Assembly: GCA_963717075.1 (NCBI GenBank)
Contig: CAVQVI010000006.1
Coordinates: 1-64,000, forward strand
Length of the DNA stretch: 64,000 nucleotides
Direction: 5' to 3'
From: JBGOTP01 sp963717075
GTDB taxonomy: Bacteria; Acidobacteriota; Vicinamibacteria; Vicinamibacterales; CAVVIG01
Shown: piece after piece, positions 28,569 to 38,329 of the stretch
How the letters are laid out: each line of letters starts with the position of its first letter
Numbering within the stretch: the stretch's first letter is position 1
Translations under genes and position numbers: made by a program
Notes under the pieces: generated by a model
The model's database searches: none
What the model was told of the DNA's origin: nothing
The model's input: the letters and a program-made list of their open reading frames with translations, nothing else

Positions 28569-28688
28569 CTACGGAAGCTCCTTGAAGGGGTTGAAGACCT
28601 TCAGCCCCGGCCGCCGGAAGTCCGGGTGATTGCCCGTCACAATCGTGAGGCCGTGGCGTCGGGCCGTCGCCGCAATACACGAACGGGA
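28569..28688 (-). pseudogene. C-terminal remnant of a PIN-domain (VapC-like) toxin
   Basis: A minus-strand frame ending at TAG (28569-28571) encodes IAATARRHGLTIVTGNHPDF followed by RRPGLKVFNPFKELP. This is the last third of a VapC RNase, where the aspartate of NxxDF is one of the metal ligands. The three other acidic residues and the rest of the domain are missing: a stop lies just upstream, and no antitoxin gene is present. It is too short to be active and reads as a relic of a toxin-antitoxin pair. Confidence 0.65.
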
Positions 28689-28818
28689 CCGTCAACCGCA
28701 GACGCTGTGGGGCCCCGCATCATCCCCTCAGGGCGAGCGCATTCCGTTTAGGCTATCCTGAACCGAACCTTCAAATTGCTGAAAGACGATCTTCGACTAT
28801 CGATTCCAGGAGACACGC

Positions 28819-29226
28819 ATGACCAATCCGTCGCCGGCGCCAGAGAAGTTCCACGGCTCGACCTCCGTTTCAATCACCGTGAAAGACATTCACAAGAGTG
28901 CCGCCTGGTACCAGAACGTTGTGGGCTTCGGTGTCGACCGTACGTTCGAGCGGGACGGCCGGCTTGTCCTCGTCGCGCTCAAAGCCGGCGACGTCCGCAT
29001 CAACCTGAACCAGGATGACGGCGCCAAGGGATGGGACCGTATCAAGGGCCTCGGCTTCTCCGTCAACATCTGGACCACCGAGGACATCGATGCCATTGCG
29101 AATCGCATCAAGGCCAGCGGCGGCAGACTCGATTCCGAGCCCGTCGATGCGCCGTGGGGCGCACGCTACTTCCGTCTCACTGACCCAGACGGGTTCAAGC
29201 TGGCCGTGCTGAAGTCGTTGACGTAA
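28819..29226 (+). CDS. VOC (glyoxalase/bleomycin-resistance) family protein
   Basis: The 135-residue single-domain protein has paired beta-alpha-beta-beta-beta modules: STSVSITVKDIHKSAAWYQN in the first half and a closing YFRLTDPDGFKLAVL with a likely metal ligand region. Members include glyoxalase I, epoxide isomerases, ring-cleaving dioxygenases and antibiotic-binding proteins, and the sequence does not choose among them. It is intact with a usual length. Confidence 0.8.
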   Translation: MTNPSPAPEKFHGSTSVSITVKDIHKSAAWYQNVVGFGVDRTFERDGRLVLVALKAGDVRINLNQDDGAKGWDRIKGLGFSVNIWTTEDIDAIANRIKASGGRLDSEPVDAPWGARYFRLTDPDGFKLAVLKSLT

Positions 29227-29446
29227 CCGCGGCGCCGCTCGCCTGCGCAAAGAGGGTGAAGCGGGCGTTGAGCAGGGGGCCGTGGGACTGCGGCCTCTTG
29301 TTCATGACGAAGATGGAAGTGTGGGGACAGGCCTACGTCGATCTGGTCGACCCGGGTTGTGGTCGCGGACGGGCACGGCTCGAAAACAACAAGCTGGTCG
29401 GCCGCCTCCGCAACACCGTCCGCGTTGCGACAGATGCGGATTCTCA

Positions 29447-29767
29447 TCATCGGCGTCCTCCGTCGTAGGACATTTGGAGATCGAGCAGCGCGGAGCTGAG
29501 CGACTTGCCATGAGCGTCGAGCGCGAGCGACTGCGTGACGCTTTCGCGCGGCGCGCGCCGCAGCACGAAATTGAGCGCCCCAAGCTGCGGCAGTTCGTAG
29601 CGAATCACCTCACCGAGAACGAAGTCCGAAAAGTGTGCCTTGACGCGCTCAGCTGTCACGTCGCGCGCGATACGCGGGTAGTCCCGCGCGTCGTACGCAA
29701 TGACCGAGATGTTGACGACGTTGCCTTTGTCGCCGGCCCTGGCGTGCGCGAGGTCGCGGAGCGTCAC
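29447..29767 (-). CDS. AtuA-like ferredoxin-fold protein (small companion of AtuA)
   Basis: The 106-residue protein starts LRDLAHARAGDKGNVVNISV and contains LPQLGALNFVLRRAPRESVT, as in the small AtuA-like domain that accompanies or is fused to AtuA/DUF1446 proteins. Its start follows the stop of the DUF1446 gene by one base, so the pair is translationally coupled. In many bacteria the two are one protein of about 600 residues; here they are separate genes, a layout also known. The pathway is linked to acyclic terpene or branched acyl-CoA use, but the reaction is not established. Confidence 0.75.
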   Translation of the reverse strand: MTLRDLAHARAGDKGNVVNISVIAYDARDYPRIARDVTAERVKAHFSDFVLGEVIRYELPQLGALNFVLRRAPRESVTQSLALDAHGKSLSSALLDLQMSYDGGRR

Positions 29768-29768
29768 A

Positions 29769-31109
29769 TCACACCACCTCGGAATGCACCTGACAGCACA
29801 CCAGATTTCGGGGCACGAGTGTCGATGCGATCGCGAGGACTTCCCGGGCCGATTTCGTCACACCAGCCCCGCCGGCCGGGCCATTCGTGTACAACGCCTC
29901 GACTTCGTTGCCGACGCGAATCGCGTCTTCCATCGTTTTCGTTCGTCCGACTATGCGCAGGCGCACTTCGTACGGCTCCCGCCGTCCGGCCGCGAGTCGT
30001 ACTCCATGCAACGCGTCGATGCCGATGAGATCGCAGCGCACTTCGTCCAACCGGACGCCGATGATCCGCAGCCGCTCCTCGACGATTGCCCGCGCAAGCT
30101 CGGCCCTGGCGGTGGCGCCCTGGCCCGCGTAGGAGATCTGTCCCTCTCCGACAAATCCGTCGTAATAGCCGATCGATACTTTCAGCGTGTCCGTTCGCGC
30201 GCGGCCGCGGGCGCCTTCGACGCGCACGCGGTCGCACGCAATCTGGCTCATCCGCACGCCGCTGAAGTCGGCCACGACATCGGGCGTCGTGTACGCGGCC
30301 GGATCGTGGATCTCATAGAGCAGTTGTTCCGTGCATGTGGCGACGCTCACGCGGCCGCCCGAGCCTGGCACCTTCGTGATCACGACGCCGCCGTCCTCGG
30401 AAATTTCGGCGATGGGAAACCCGAGACGCGCCAGATCGTCGACATCCTTGAGACCCGCGTCCGCGAAGTACCCGCCCGTGACCTGCCCTGCGCATTCGAG
30501 CAGGTGTCCCGCGACCGTGCCGCATCCGAGCAACGGCCAGGCGTCGGCGGCCCATCCGAGCTCGTGCATGGCGGGCGCGACAAACATCGAGGGGTCGGCC
30601 ACACGTCCGGCGATGATCACGTCCGCGCCGCCGGCCAGCGCGGCGACGATCGGCTCGGCGCCGAGATACGCATTCGCGGAGACAAGCGCGCTTCCGAGCG
30701 ATTCGACACCCTCGCCCGTCTCCATGACCGTGTATCCACGCCTCCCCACCACCTCGAGCACATCGTCACCCGTGATCGCGGCAATGTTGAGACGACGCAA
30801 GCCGAGCGATTGTGCGAGATCGCGCACGGCAGCGGCGGCCGCGAGTGGATTCGCCGCCCCCATATTCGTGATGACGCGCACGCCCCGTTCGACGGATGCG
30901 GGCAGCACGGCCTTCATGCGCGCGAGAAGCAGCGGATCGTAGCCGGAGGCGGGATTGCGCGCGCGCGCCTGTTGCGCGAGTGCGATCGTGCGCTCGGCGA
31001 GACACTCGAACACGAGATAGTCAAGTTGGTCGTGTTCGGCCAGTTCCACCGCCGGCTCGATGCGATCGCCGGAATATCCCGCGCCACATCCGACGCGAAT
31101 CGTTTTCAC
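29769..31109 (-). CDS. AtuA-type (DUF1446) acyclic terpene utilisation family protein
   Basis: The 446-residue protein begins at a GTG (31109): KTIRVGCGAGYSGDRIEPAV. It contains ITNMGAANPLAAAAAVRDLA, DVIIAGRVADPSMFVAPAMH, GYFADAGLKDVDDLARLGFP and CTEQLLYEIHDPAAYTTPDV, the run of conserved blocks of DUF1446. The family founder, AtuA of Pseudomonas, is needed for growth on citronellol/geraniol; the chemistry is not settled. The GTG overlaps the stop of the CitMHS transporter gene by four bases. A transporter, DUF1446 and small AtuA-like protein in one operon suggest uptake and use of an organic acid or branched acid. Confidence 0.85.
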   Translation of the reverse strand: MKTIRVGCGAGYSGDRIEPAVELAEHDQLDYLVFECLAERTIALAQQARARNPASGYDPLLLARMKAVLPASVERGVRVITNMGAANPLAAAAAVRDLAQSLGLRRLNIAAITGDDVLEVVGRRGYTVMETGEGVESLGSALVSANAYLGAEPIVAALAGGADVIIAGRVADPSMFVAPAMHELGWAADAWPLLGCGTVAGHLLECAGQVTGGYFADAGLKDVDDLARLGFPIAEISEDGGVVITKVPGSGGRVSVATCTEQLLYEIHDPAAYTTPDVVADFSGVRMSQIACDRVRVEGARGRARTDTLKVSIGYYDGFVGEGQISYAGQGATARAELARAIVEERLRIIGVRLDEVRCDLIGIDALHGVRLAAGRREPYEVRLRIVGRTKTMEDAIRVGNEVEALYTNGPAGGAGVTKSAREVLAIASTLVPRNLVCCQVHSEVV

Positions 31110-32404
31110 AGCGGAAACACTCCGAACACGACGGCGGCGGCCGTCATGACCAGGGACGCCGCGAAGAGATACTTCGCCGTGTATCGCTGATGCTCGCCAA
31201 GCTCGATGCCGCTGAGCCCGACGAGCAGGAACGTGGCCGGTGTCAGGGGACTCACCGGAAAGCCGGTCGTCATTTGTCCGAGCAACGCGGCTTGTCCGAC
31301 TTGCACCGGAGGTACGCCGAGCGTTCCGGCAACGGTCGCGACCACTGGAAGGGCGCCAAGATAGAACGAATCCGGATCGAAGACCAGGCTCAGCGGCATC
31401 GACAGGACCCCCAGCATGACGGGAATGTGCGACGCGAGCCCCGGCGGCACGACGCTGACCGCCGCGGACGCCATGGCCGTCAGCATGCCCGTGCCCTTCA
31501 TGATGCCGGTGAACGCGCCAGCCGCGAGCAGGATCGCGCCCATCATGATCGCGGCCTTCGCGTGGGCGTCGATCCGCGCGCGCTGAAGATGGGCCTGCGG
31601 ATAGTTGAGCATCAGCGCACACGCCGTTCCGAGCATGAACATGAGCGACGGATCCACGATACCGCTCACCATCACGGCAATGATAACCACGGTCAGCGAC
31701 ACGTTGAGCCAGAACCGGTCCGGCCGTCGAAGCTCCCGGTCGGCGTCCGAGATCGCGCGAGCGGGAATGTGGACGGTCTCCGTGACATTCCCGCGGGCCA
31801 GGCGACGTTCCTCGCGGCGGCCGAGCAGGTACGCAACGGTGAAGGTGAGCGCAAGTCCCACGCCTTGAACGGGCACCAGCGGCCTGAACAGCTCCGCGGT
31901 CGGAATGTGCAGCGCCGCCGATGCGCGAAGCATCGGGCCCGTCCACGGCAGAAAGTTCACGCCCGCGGCAAGCGACGCAACACACGCAAGCACGCGTCGA
32001 TCCATGCCTAGCCGGTCGTAAAGCGGACGCATTGCCGGAATGGTTACGAGAAACGTCACCGCGCCTGACCCATCCAGATGCACAAGCAGCGCGAGCAGCG
32101 CCGATCCGACGACGATGCGCGTCGGCCTCGTGCCGACCGCGCGGAGAATCCCATCCACGATCGGATCGAGGACGCCGGCGTCCGTGATGATCCCGAAATA
32201 GAGGACGGCGAAGACGAACATCGCCGTGACCGACGCCGTCTGTTGCAAGCCGGTCACGACGAACGATCCAATGCCTGGGCCGAAGCCGCCGACGAGCGCG
32301 GCTGTCACCGGCACGATGATCAGGGCAACGAGTGGCGTCGTCCCGCCGCTCAGGATCAGCGCGAGGACGAGGACGACGGTCAGAAGACCGAGGATCGCGA
32401 GCAT
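31106..32404 (-). CDS. CitMHS-type citrate/organic-acid-metal transporter
   Basis: The 432-residue protein has about twelve membrane helices, starting ILGLLTVVLVLALILSGG. It carries re-entrant-type motifs such as LLVHLDGSGAVTFLVTIPAM and LSLVFDPDSFYLGALPVV. It belongs to the ion-transporter superfamily group that imports citrate complexed with divalent metal. It is the first gene of the operon and overlaps the AtuA gene start. Substrate assignment to citrate itself is not safe; a related dicarboxylate or branched acid is as likely given its partner genes. Confidence 0.85.
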   Translation of the reverse strand: MLAILGLLTVVLVLALILSGGTTPLVALIIVPVTAALVGGFGPGIGSFVVTGLQQTASVTAMFVFAVLYFGIITDAGVLDPIVDGILRAVGTRPTRIVVGSALLALLVHLDGSGAVTFLVTIPAMRPLYDRLGMDRRVLACVASLAAGVNFLPWTGPMLRASAALHIPTAELFRPLVPVQGVGLALTFTVAYLLGRREERRLARGNVTETVHIPARAISDADRELRRPDRFWLNVSLTVVIIAVMVSGIVDPSLMFMLGTACALMLNYPQAHLQRARIDAHAKAAIMMGAILLAAGAFTGIMKGTGMLTAMASAAVSVVPPGLASHIPVMLGVLSMPLSLVFDPDSFYLGALPVVATVAGTLGVPPVQVGQAALLGQMTTGFPVSPLTPATFLLVGLSGIELGEHQRYTAKYLFAASLVMTAAAVVFGVFPL

Positions 32405-32690
32405 GGCGCGTCTACCTGCAGTGTGACGCAGATCATCGCGCGACTATCTCACGATCTGTGACCGCTGGCGCCATCCACGATAGCCGGACTCATGCGTGGT
32501 CGACTATGCCCTCTTGGCGAGCTTCAACGGCCCGCGATCGGCCTCGGTGCTTCCTTCGAGGGAGGTATCGAGTCATTGTGCCGAAAGTTCGTCCTTCGCT
32601 GACTCGATGTCACTCAAGATGTCACTCGGGGCCGGCGGCTCCGCGACTGTCCCTCTTGAGGTGGACCCGGATGCCGTCCACCGTTCACGG

Positions 32691-33546
32691 TCACTGAATC
32701 TTGTCCAGTCCTTCGGTCAGCTCGATGTACGTGCCCCACGGGTCCGTGATGAACCCGATCGACACGCCCAGTTCCGGCACGTCGCGGACGTTGACCGCCT
32801 TGATCCCCATCCCGTCGAGCGTCTTCAGAAAGTCCGCGAGACGATCGATTTCGAAGCCGATGTGGTCCACCACGCGCCCCTGCGTGCCGGCGACGGCCGC
32901 AGGCGCGTGATTGATGTTGAGCGACACGCCGGGCAGCGTCGCGGAAAGGAAGGCGCCACCAGGGGCGCCGGCCTTGGCGCCGAACACCTTGACATACCAT
33001 GCCTGCATCTCCGCGTCCTGCGGGCTGGCGAAGTGCACGTGATGGAGCGCGATGGGTGCCTGCTGGTTCTTCACTTCGACGATTTCAACCTTGAGGTCGT
33101 CCGGCCCCATCACAAAAGCGATGGCGATGTCACGGCCGGCCTGGCGTCCGATATCGTCTGTCACCACCCAGGCTGAGGACGCCTCCTCCTTCGTCACCAT
33201 CCGGTAGCCGTTCGCCTTGATCTTGTCCACCATCGTCCGCAGGTTCGGAACCGAGAAGCCCAGATGGTCGACGGAGGTCCCTTTGTTGCCACCGGTCGGC
33301 TTCTGCTGGCGGAGGAACACCAGCACGTTGGGATACTTGACGATCTGCCGGCCCGCCACCGTGACCGGCGTTCCGCCCAGAGTGTCGACGAAGAACTTGA
33401 GCTGCGTCGGAATGTCGGTGACGTTGAGGTGGTGATGGCCGTACGCGACTGGCGCGTCCTTCGCCGCCAGCAACTGCGCCTGGCTCGGCGATGCCGCCAT
33501 CAGCAGGCAACAGCGCCGCCATCGTCACGGTCAGTTTGAGGCTCAT
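32691..33546 (-). CDS. Secreted two-domain VOC protein, frameshift in the signal peptide
   Basis: Two VOC modules (about residues 30-140 and 150-265) each have the beta-alpha repeat: YGHHHLNVTDIPTQLKFFVD and APIALHHVHFASPQDAEMQA. Histidines in HHHLNV, VDHLGFSV, LHHVHF and VDHIGFEI are candidate metal ligands. The true start is at 33546 (MSLKLTVTMAALL). One frame change near 33500 joins it to MAASPSQAQ, together making a signal peptide. An exported glyoxalase-fold protein is unusual, though known in Acidobacteriota. It is monocistronic. Confidence 0.75.
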
Positions 33547-33690
33547 GTTCGCTCCTTGATGTCGCGCAACATCCTACAGCACCGAACGCGAGGCGAGTCA
33601 CCCAAACCTCAACCTGAAGTGACGTTGGTCCCTTTTCGAGACAATCGGCGCTAGAGAAACGCGGCTTTTCACCGGTCCGTGCTAGCTGAC

Positions 33691-33771
33691 GTCGTTGCGC
33701 AAACTCGTTCGGCGTCAGATGCCGAGAGCGGGGTGCCGGTCGGAGACCTTCTGCGGAAGTACGGCGTCAGC
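33691..33771 (+). pseudogene. Remnant of an IS3-type transposase OrfA
   Basis: A short plus-strand frame reads SDAESGVPVGDLLRKYGVSI, matching the helix-turn-helix of IS3-family OrfA proteins (EAEAGxPVxELCRKYGIS...). The expected continuation (TFYNWRKKYG) is absent: the frame runs into unrelated sequence and stops. No OrfB or terminal inverted repeats are visible. It marks an old insertion next to the decayed amidohydrolase. Confidence 0.5.
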
Positions 33772-33945
33772 ATTGAATCAGGTAGGGTGCCGCGCATCGC
33801 TTCAACGAACAATTTCACGGTTGGGCGCATGGGATCGCTGTAGACTTGCCGCGTTCTCGCCTTGTCGAGAGGAGAGCTCGGTGAGCTTGAACGCTTCATG
33901 GCGATCACCATGCTGCGTCACAGAGCCTCCTCGGGAGCGGCCCTG

Positions 33946-34896
33946 ATGCTGACACGACGTGAAATTCTTTTTCGTGGCCCGGCCTTCGCCGCCGCTGCCC
34001 TTGCTTGGCGCGCAACCGACGCGCGCGCCGTCCCGATGCCATCAACGGCAGTGCAATTCAACGTCTCAGCGGCGCGACCGATCGCCACCGGCACGTCATT
34101 GGAGACGCGACCCAGTACCCGTACATCTCTAATCCTATCGCCAGGTACGAACCCGCGCGCATCGCGGACATGGCAGCGTTCGATCGAGCGATGCACATCG
34201 ATCGAGTCGCGCTGGTGGGCCTGACCGGCTACGGCACAGATAACACTTGCCTTCTCGACGGGCTCAAGCAGCTCGGCAAGCGGGGCCGAGGAGTCCCGAT
34301 CATCGACGAGCACGACTCAAAGAGACCTCGCGATGATGGATCGAGCCGGTCGCCGGGGTATCCGATTTCTTACCATCGGCGAAGGCGTTGAGGGAGCACG
34401 AAAAAGCTTGGGAGTGGGCCGGCCGGCGGCTCAAGCCCGCTGGGTGGTACATCAGTGCAGGCGGACTGTCGGCGCAACTCGAAGCGCTCGCAGACACGAT
34501 CGCAGCGTCTCCTGTCCGATTGTCTTCGACCACTTTGTTGGTGCCAGGGCGCACCTCGGCGTTACGCAACCAGGCTTTCAGTCGTTGCTGAAGCTTCTAA
34601 AGAGGGCCACGTCTACGTCAAGCTCTCCAGGATCAACGGCATCTCACGACGCGGCCCGGACTATTCCGACGTGGTTCCGATTGCACAAGCGCTGATCAGA
34701 GCGAACCCCTCCCGGATTCTTTGGGGACGGACTGGCCACATGCACAGCCGGTGCAGGGTTACGAAAATGCCGATGTCTCGCCTTTCTTGCGATCGACGAT
34801 GGCCGTGTTTTCAATTAGTTCGCAGTCTGGGCCCCGGATCGAAACCTTCGCAGGACGATATTGGTCGAGAATCCGGCACGCCTGCACGGATTCTGA
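33946..34896 (+). pseudogene. Amidohydrolase (LigI/2-pyrone-4,6-dicarboxylate hydrolase-like) gene with many lesions
   Basis: An ATG at 33946 starts a twin-arginine-like signal (TRREILFRGPAFAAAALAW). Successive frames then give the blocks of an amidohydrolase-2 TIM barrel: RHVIGDATQYPY, DNTCLLDGLKQLG, a VVFDHFGGA-like block, VTQPGFQSLLKLL, HVYVKLSRINGISRRGPDYS, NPSRILWGTDWPHAQP and finally RTILVENPARLHGF before TGA at 34894. At least six frame changes and an in-frame TAG (34816-34818) interrupt it. The number of lesions is higher than in neighbouring genes, so real decay is possible on top of sequence error. The active enzyme would hydrolyse a lactone. Confidence 0.65.
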
Positions 34897-34920
34897 CCTC
34901 TCCCGTCCGGTCAGCAAAGC

Positions 34921-34942
34921 CCCTTTCGGCAAACCGAAAGGG
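34921..34942. terminator. Perfect nine-pair hairpin downstream of the amidohydrolase
   Basis: CCCTTTCGG (34921-34929) pairs perfectly with CCGAAAGGG (34934-34942) around CAAA. It starts 24 bases after the amidohydrolase stop codon. There is no clear T-run on either side, so termination is likely only by position. Confidence 0.5.
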
Positions 34943-35172
34943 ACAATGCCCAGCTCTATCCAGGGGGACGGTCAGTTCGCATAGGTGGACGGCTGTGTGC
35001 GGTGCAATCTGCCGAAAGGACTGAAGGAAATTGAGACCCGAACCGCCCGGGCGCAGATTTGACCTCAGGGCCCCGAGATTCAAGTCATGTAGCTTAGCAA
35101 GTTCGCGCACTGAGTCGAACGGGCTGTTGGTAAGCCCAGGGTTCGACAAGTCAATACTATACAAAATTTTGG

Positions 35173-35194
35173 TGGCGGAGAGGGTGGGAATTCG
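35173..35194. repeat. att-like copy of the tRNA-Ser 3' end (distal end of the element)
   Basis: The 17 bases TGGCGGAGAGGGTGGGA match 53926-53942 exactly. After one extra A, TTCG also matches the T-loop of the tRNA. Upstream sequence shows no other tRNA arm, so it is not a tRNA gene. The extra base could be a sequence error. Confidence 0.65.
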
Positions 35195-35362
35195 CACGAT
35201 CTCTGGTGTTGGAAAGAAGAACCTAACGGAATGTGGCTTTCTCACCATCCGCTGGATACGCACGAACACCGAGGTGGAGACACGTATTGAGCACGCGGGT
35301 TGCCTGCTCCAGAACGGCCAAAGTGTAGCTCTGGTCTTCTGTAACGATCATCATTGACGTTC

Positions 35363-36982
35363 TCACTGCACAACCACCGTCCCGCGCAGCATGTTCATCC
35401 CGCAGACGAACTCGATGTCGCCCGTCTTCTGCGGCGTGAACTCGATATCCACCGACTGATTCAATGGCAGCTCGCGACGGATGTTCAGGCTCGGGAAGAC
35501 AACCGCCGTGCCGCAAGTCTTGTCGGTTGTCCGCAGGAACGTGAGCCGAGCCGGAACTCCCGACCGCAAGTTGACCCGTGATGGCTCGTAGCCTTGCTCG
35601 CCGACCGTGATTCTCGCGGTCTGCACGACCACCGCAGCCGCGCTACCACGTGCGCCGGATCCGGGCGTCGGTGGCGTACTCTGCGCGCCGGCGGCGGGCC
35701 GCAGCCCAAGTCGTTCGCGTTCGGCCCGAACGAAGAAGCTGCCCTTCGACACGACCTGATCGCCCTGGCTGCACTCCCGAGAGGACTTCGACGTCCTCGC
35801 CAGACACGTCGCCAAGACGGACCTCACGCTCGATGAACTTGCCCGGCTCGACTGGATTGGCGACGTACACCACCTGGCGGTCATTGACGTTCTGCACGGC
35901 GACTGCGAGGGATCATCAACGCCTTGTCTGTTCGCGGTCGCAGCGACGTCGACATCCGCGTACATGCCGAGCCGGAGCTCGTGGCGCGGGTTCGGCACTT
36001 CCACCCGCACACGCGCCGTGCGGGTATCAACGCTCACCTGTGGATCGATATAGCTGACGCGTCCCTGCCGAGGGTTGGGATCGGCCGTTGTCGTGATGGA
36101 AGCCGCACTGCCGACGCGTACGCGAGAAAAATCACGTTCGTAGAGCGCACCGACGACCCAGACTGACGAGAGATCGACGACCGTGAAAAGCTTCGTCGCG
36201 GTATCGACGTTCAGACCCACGTTCGCCGCGCGCTCGGTGATGACGCCTTCGATTGGCGCCGGGATATCCGTCGTCGCCTCCATTTCCTTTCCCGGCGACA
36301 AGGCGTCAATCGCCGGTGCCGGCATGCCGAGCAGCACGAGGCGCGATCGGAGACTCTGCACGCCGGCCAGCTTCGCCGAATGCTCCGCGTGCAGTCGTTC
36401 GATTTCCTGCTGACTGGCGGCACCGATGGCGACCAGTTTCGTCGTGCGAGTCGAGTTCTCGCTCGTGCGCCTCGAGTTCGGCCTTTGCAGACAGATATTT
36501 CGTCTGAGCGTCGGCCAGCTCGGGACTGAAGACCTGCAGCAACGTCTGGCCTCGCCGCACCCGGTCGCCGAGCTCAACGAGCACTCGCGTGACACGGCCG
36601 GAGACGAGCGGCGTCACGACGACCTGCTTGTAGGCATTTGGTTCGACGGTGCCCGGGATTCGCACGGCAGACGACCGGGCGGCGCCGCGCGTCACAGGAG
36701 CCAGCTCGATGCCCGTTCGTTTCGATCGCCTGTGGCGACAACGTCACAATCGACATCCGGAAGCGGTTCACCTGAGGGACGGTTGCCCGTGTCACCCTGC
36801 GACGGCGTGTTCCCCATCGACATCGCCTTTGGCGACGCTGCAGTCTCTGGCGCCGGTGGACGAGAACCCGAGAACCGCACCATGCATAGATACGTCGTGC
36901 CGCCGGCGCCCACGGCCAGTAGCGCGATCACCGCAGCGGCGACGACAGGCCACCGGAGCGTAAGTCGGGAGTTGCTGTTCAT
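35363..36982 (-). CDS. cusB: CusB-type RND periplasmic adaptor with C-terminal cupredoxin domain, frameshifted
   Basis: This adaptor links the inner-membrane pump to the outer-membrane channel of a copper/silver exporter. It starts at 36982 (NSNSRLTLRWPVVAAAVIAL), overlapping the TolC-like stop by four bases. In order come a membrane anchor, a Met-containing stretch (KAMSMGNTPSQGD), the barrel-lipoyl region (PGTVEPNAYKQVVVTPLVSG, GQTLLQVFSPELADAQTKYL), the hairpin and FTVVDLSSVWVVGALYERDF. The last 90 residues form a cupredoxin-like domain with possible copper ligands in KTCGTAVVFPSL and FVCGMNMLRGTVVVQ. Frame changes near 36780, 36720, 36430, 35900 and 35780 break the gene. It ends the operon ytkA-like/cusA side to cusB; gene symbol by family, since CzcB/NccB relatives are similar. 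Confidence 0.78.
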
Positions 36983-38329
36983 CGGACGTCTCCAAGTGCC
37001 CGCCTTAGGGCGGTGCGTGCTTCGATACGCTTCACGAAGCGCATTGCTGTACCGCGTGTTCGAGATCGAGATAGCGGCGCTGCTCGGCCAGCACGTCGAA
37101 GACGGTGGCGCGTCCCGAGCTCGTACGTCTGGCTCACGACATCCAGATTCTGCCGGGCCAGATCGCGAGCCCCGCCTGCTGTAGATGGCGATCGCCCCGC
37201 GCGCCGCGTTCATCGCGCGCCGTCGCGGCGGCGATCTCTGACTCGCGCGGTCAACTGTGCCGCAGTGAGTCGCGCCGTCGCCCCCGCTCGCTCCGCCTGC
37301 GCCGAGGCGACTCTCTCCCTGGTTTTGGTTGCGCAGGGGCAGAGTCACGGCGGCGCCCAGCGCTGAGGTAATGAAAGACGCCTCGAACGCGGCGTGAGCT
37401 CCCCTGGCTGTTCGACGCCCGAACTGCGGAAACCCGGCGTCCGTCCGCATGTACGAGCCGACACAGACTCAGATCGAAGCGGCCGTCCCGTCGCGCACGC
37501 TCGATCCGCGCATCGGCCACGCGGATTCGAGCTTCGGCCTCCTGCACGTCTGGCCGATTCGGCCACCGCGGTTGCATCCGGCTTCATCGGCAGGTCCAGC
37601 TCTCGCAGGCCACGAGCTGTTCGAGTGTGTCGCGGAGTTGGAGCGGAGCGTCTGCCGCTCATGCCGAGGAGGCGTTTCAGTTCGATCGACGACTCGATCC
37701 ACCTGGCCGGCCTGCAGGAGTCGCTCAGCCTCGAAGCCGGCGCAGCTCGACCTCCACCATGTTGCGCTCGAGCGGTGGCGTACTGCCCTGTTCGACCCGC
37801 GCGCGCAGCAGGTCGGACTGACGCGTCGTCGTCGCGATCAGGTCGTCGCTGACCGACGAGGTCGCGGATCGCCGCGACCACCTCCCCGTACTTCATGCGT
37901 ACGTCGGCGGCCAGCAGGCGCTCGCGATCCGCGACGCCCCGCTCGTGTCGCCTGGACTTCCTGTTCTGCAACAGCGACGCGTCCGGTCTTGCGAAACAGG
38001 TCCAGCGGCCATTGGATGTCGACCCGACTCTGGCTGTCGGTCCCACCCGGCTCCTACTGCTGCATGAACGACACCGTGGGATTGGGATGGACGCCCGGCC
38101 TGAAGCCGCTCGCCGCGGGCCACGTCCACTTCGGTTCGTGTCGCGCGAAGCGTCGGCTCCTGTGTCCAGGGCGCGCGCGATGGCTTCGTGCGAGCGTGAT
38201 GCCGGTTTCGGCATTGACGTACTGCGACGCCAGGCCTTCGCGCGGATTCGGTGTGCCCGATTGCGCACGTACGCTCGCGCTCCATGTCAGGATTCCGCAC
38301 GCCGTCACGATCCAGAATCGCTTCGTCAT
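36979..38329 (-). CDS. cusC: TolC-like outer-membrane efflux protein (CusC family), frameshifted
   Basis: This would be the outer-membrane exit duct of the Cus-type pump. The start at 38329 gives a signal peptide (MTKRFWIVTACGILTWSASV RAQ), followed by NPREGLASQYVNAETGIT. The C-terminus reads NLDVVSQTYELG ... TVFDVLAEQRRYLDLE ... ARTALRRALGDVR, the classic end of heavy-metal OEP proteins. About 450 codons is the right length. The middle is heavily frameshifted and shows no clean single frame longer than 150 residues. The start overlaps the YtkA-like stop and the end overlaps the adaptor start, each by four bases, so translation of the operon is coupled. Confidence 0.7.

Larger units (their letters stand above)
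34897..35362. other. 466 bases between the amidohydrolase relic and the copper operon, holding a hairpin and an att-like repeat
   Basis: No gene is supported. The notable contents are a nine-pair hairpin (34921-34942) and the tRNA-Ser 3'-end copy (35173-35194) set in locally AT-rich DNA (around 35145-35170). This would be the left end of the integrative element, next to the terminal gene of the Cus operon. Confidence 0.55.

Noticed and set aside
29700..31190. A 496-residue plus-strand frame
   Set aside because: It is antisense to the AtuA gene, and the AtuA frame has clear family motifs.
35173..35194. A second tRNA-Ser gene
   Set aside because: Only the CCA end, acceptor strand and a few T-loop bases match. 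No D-arm, anticodon arm or 5' acceptor strand is found next to it, so it is treated as an att duplicate.
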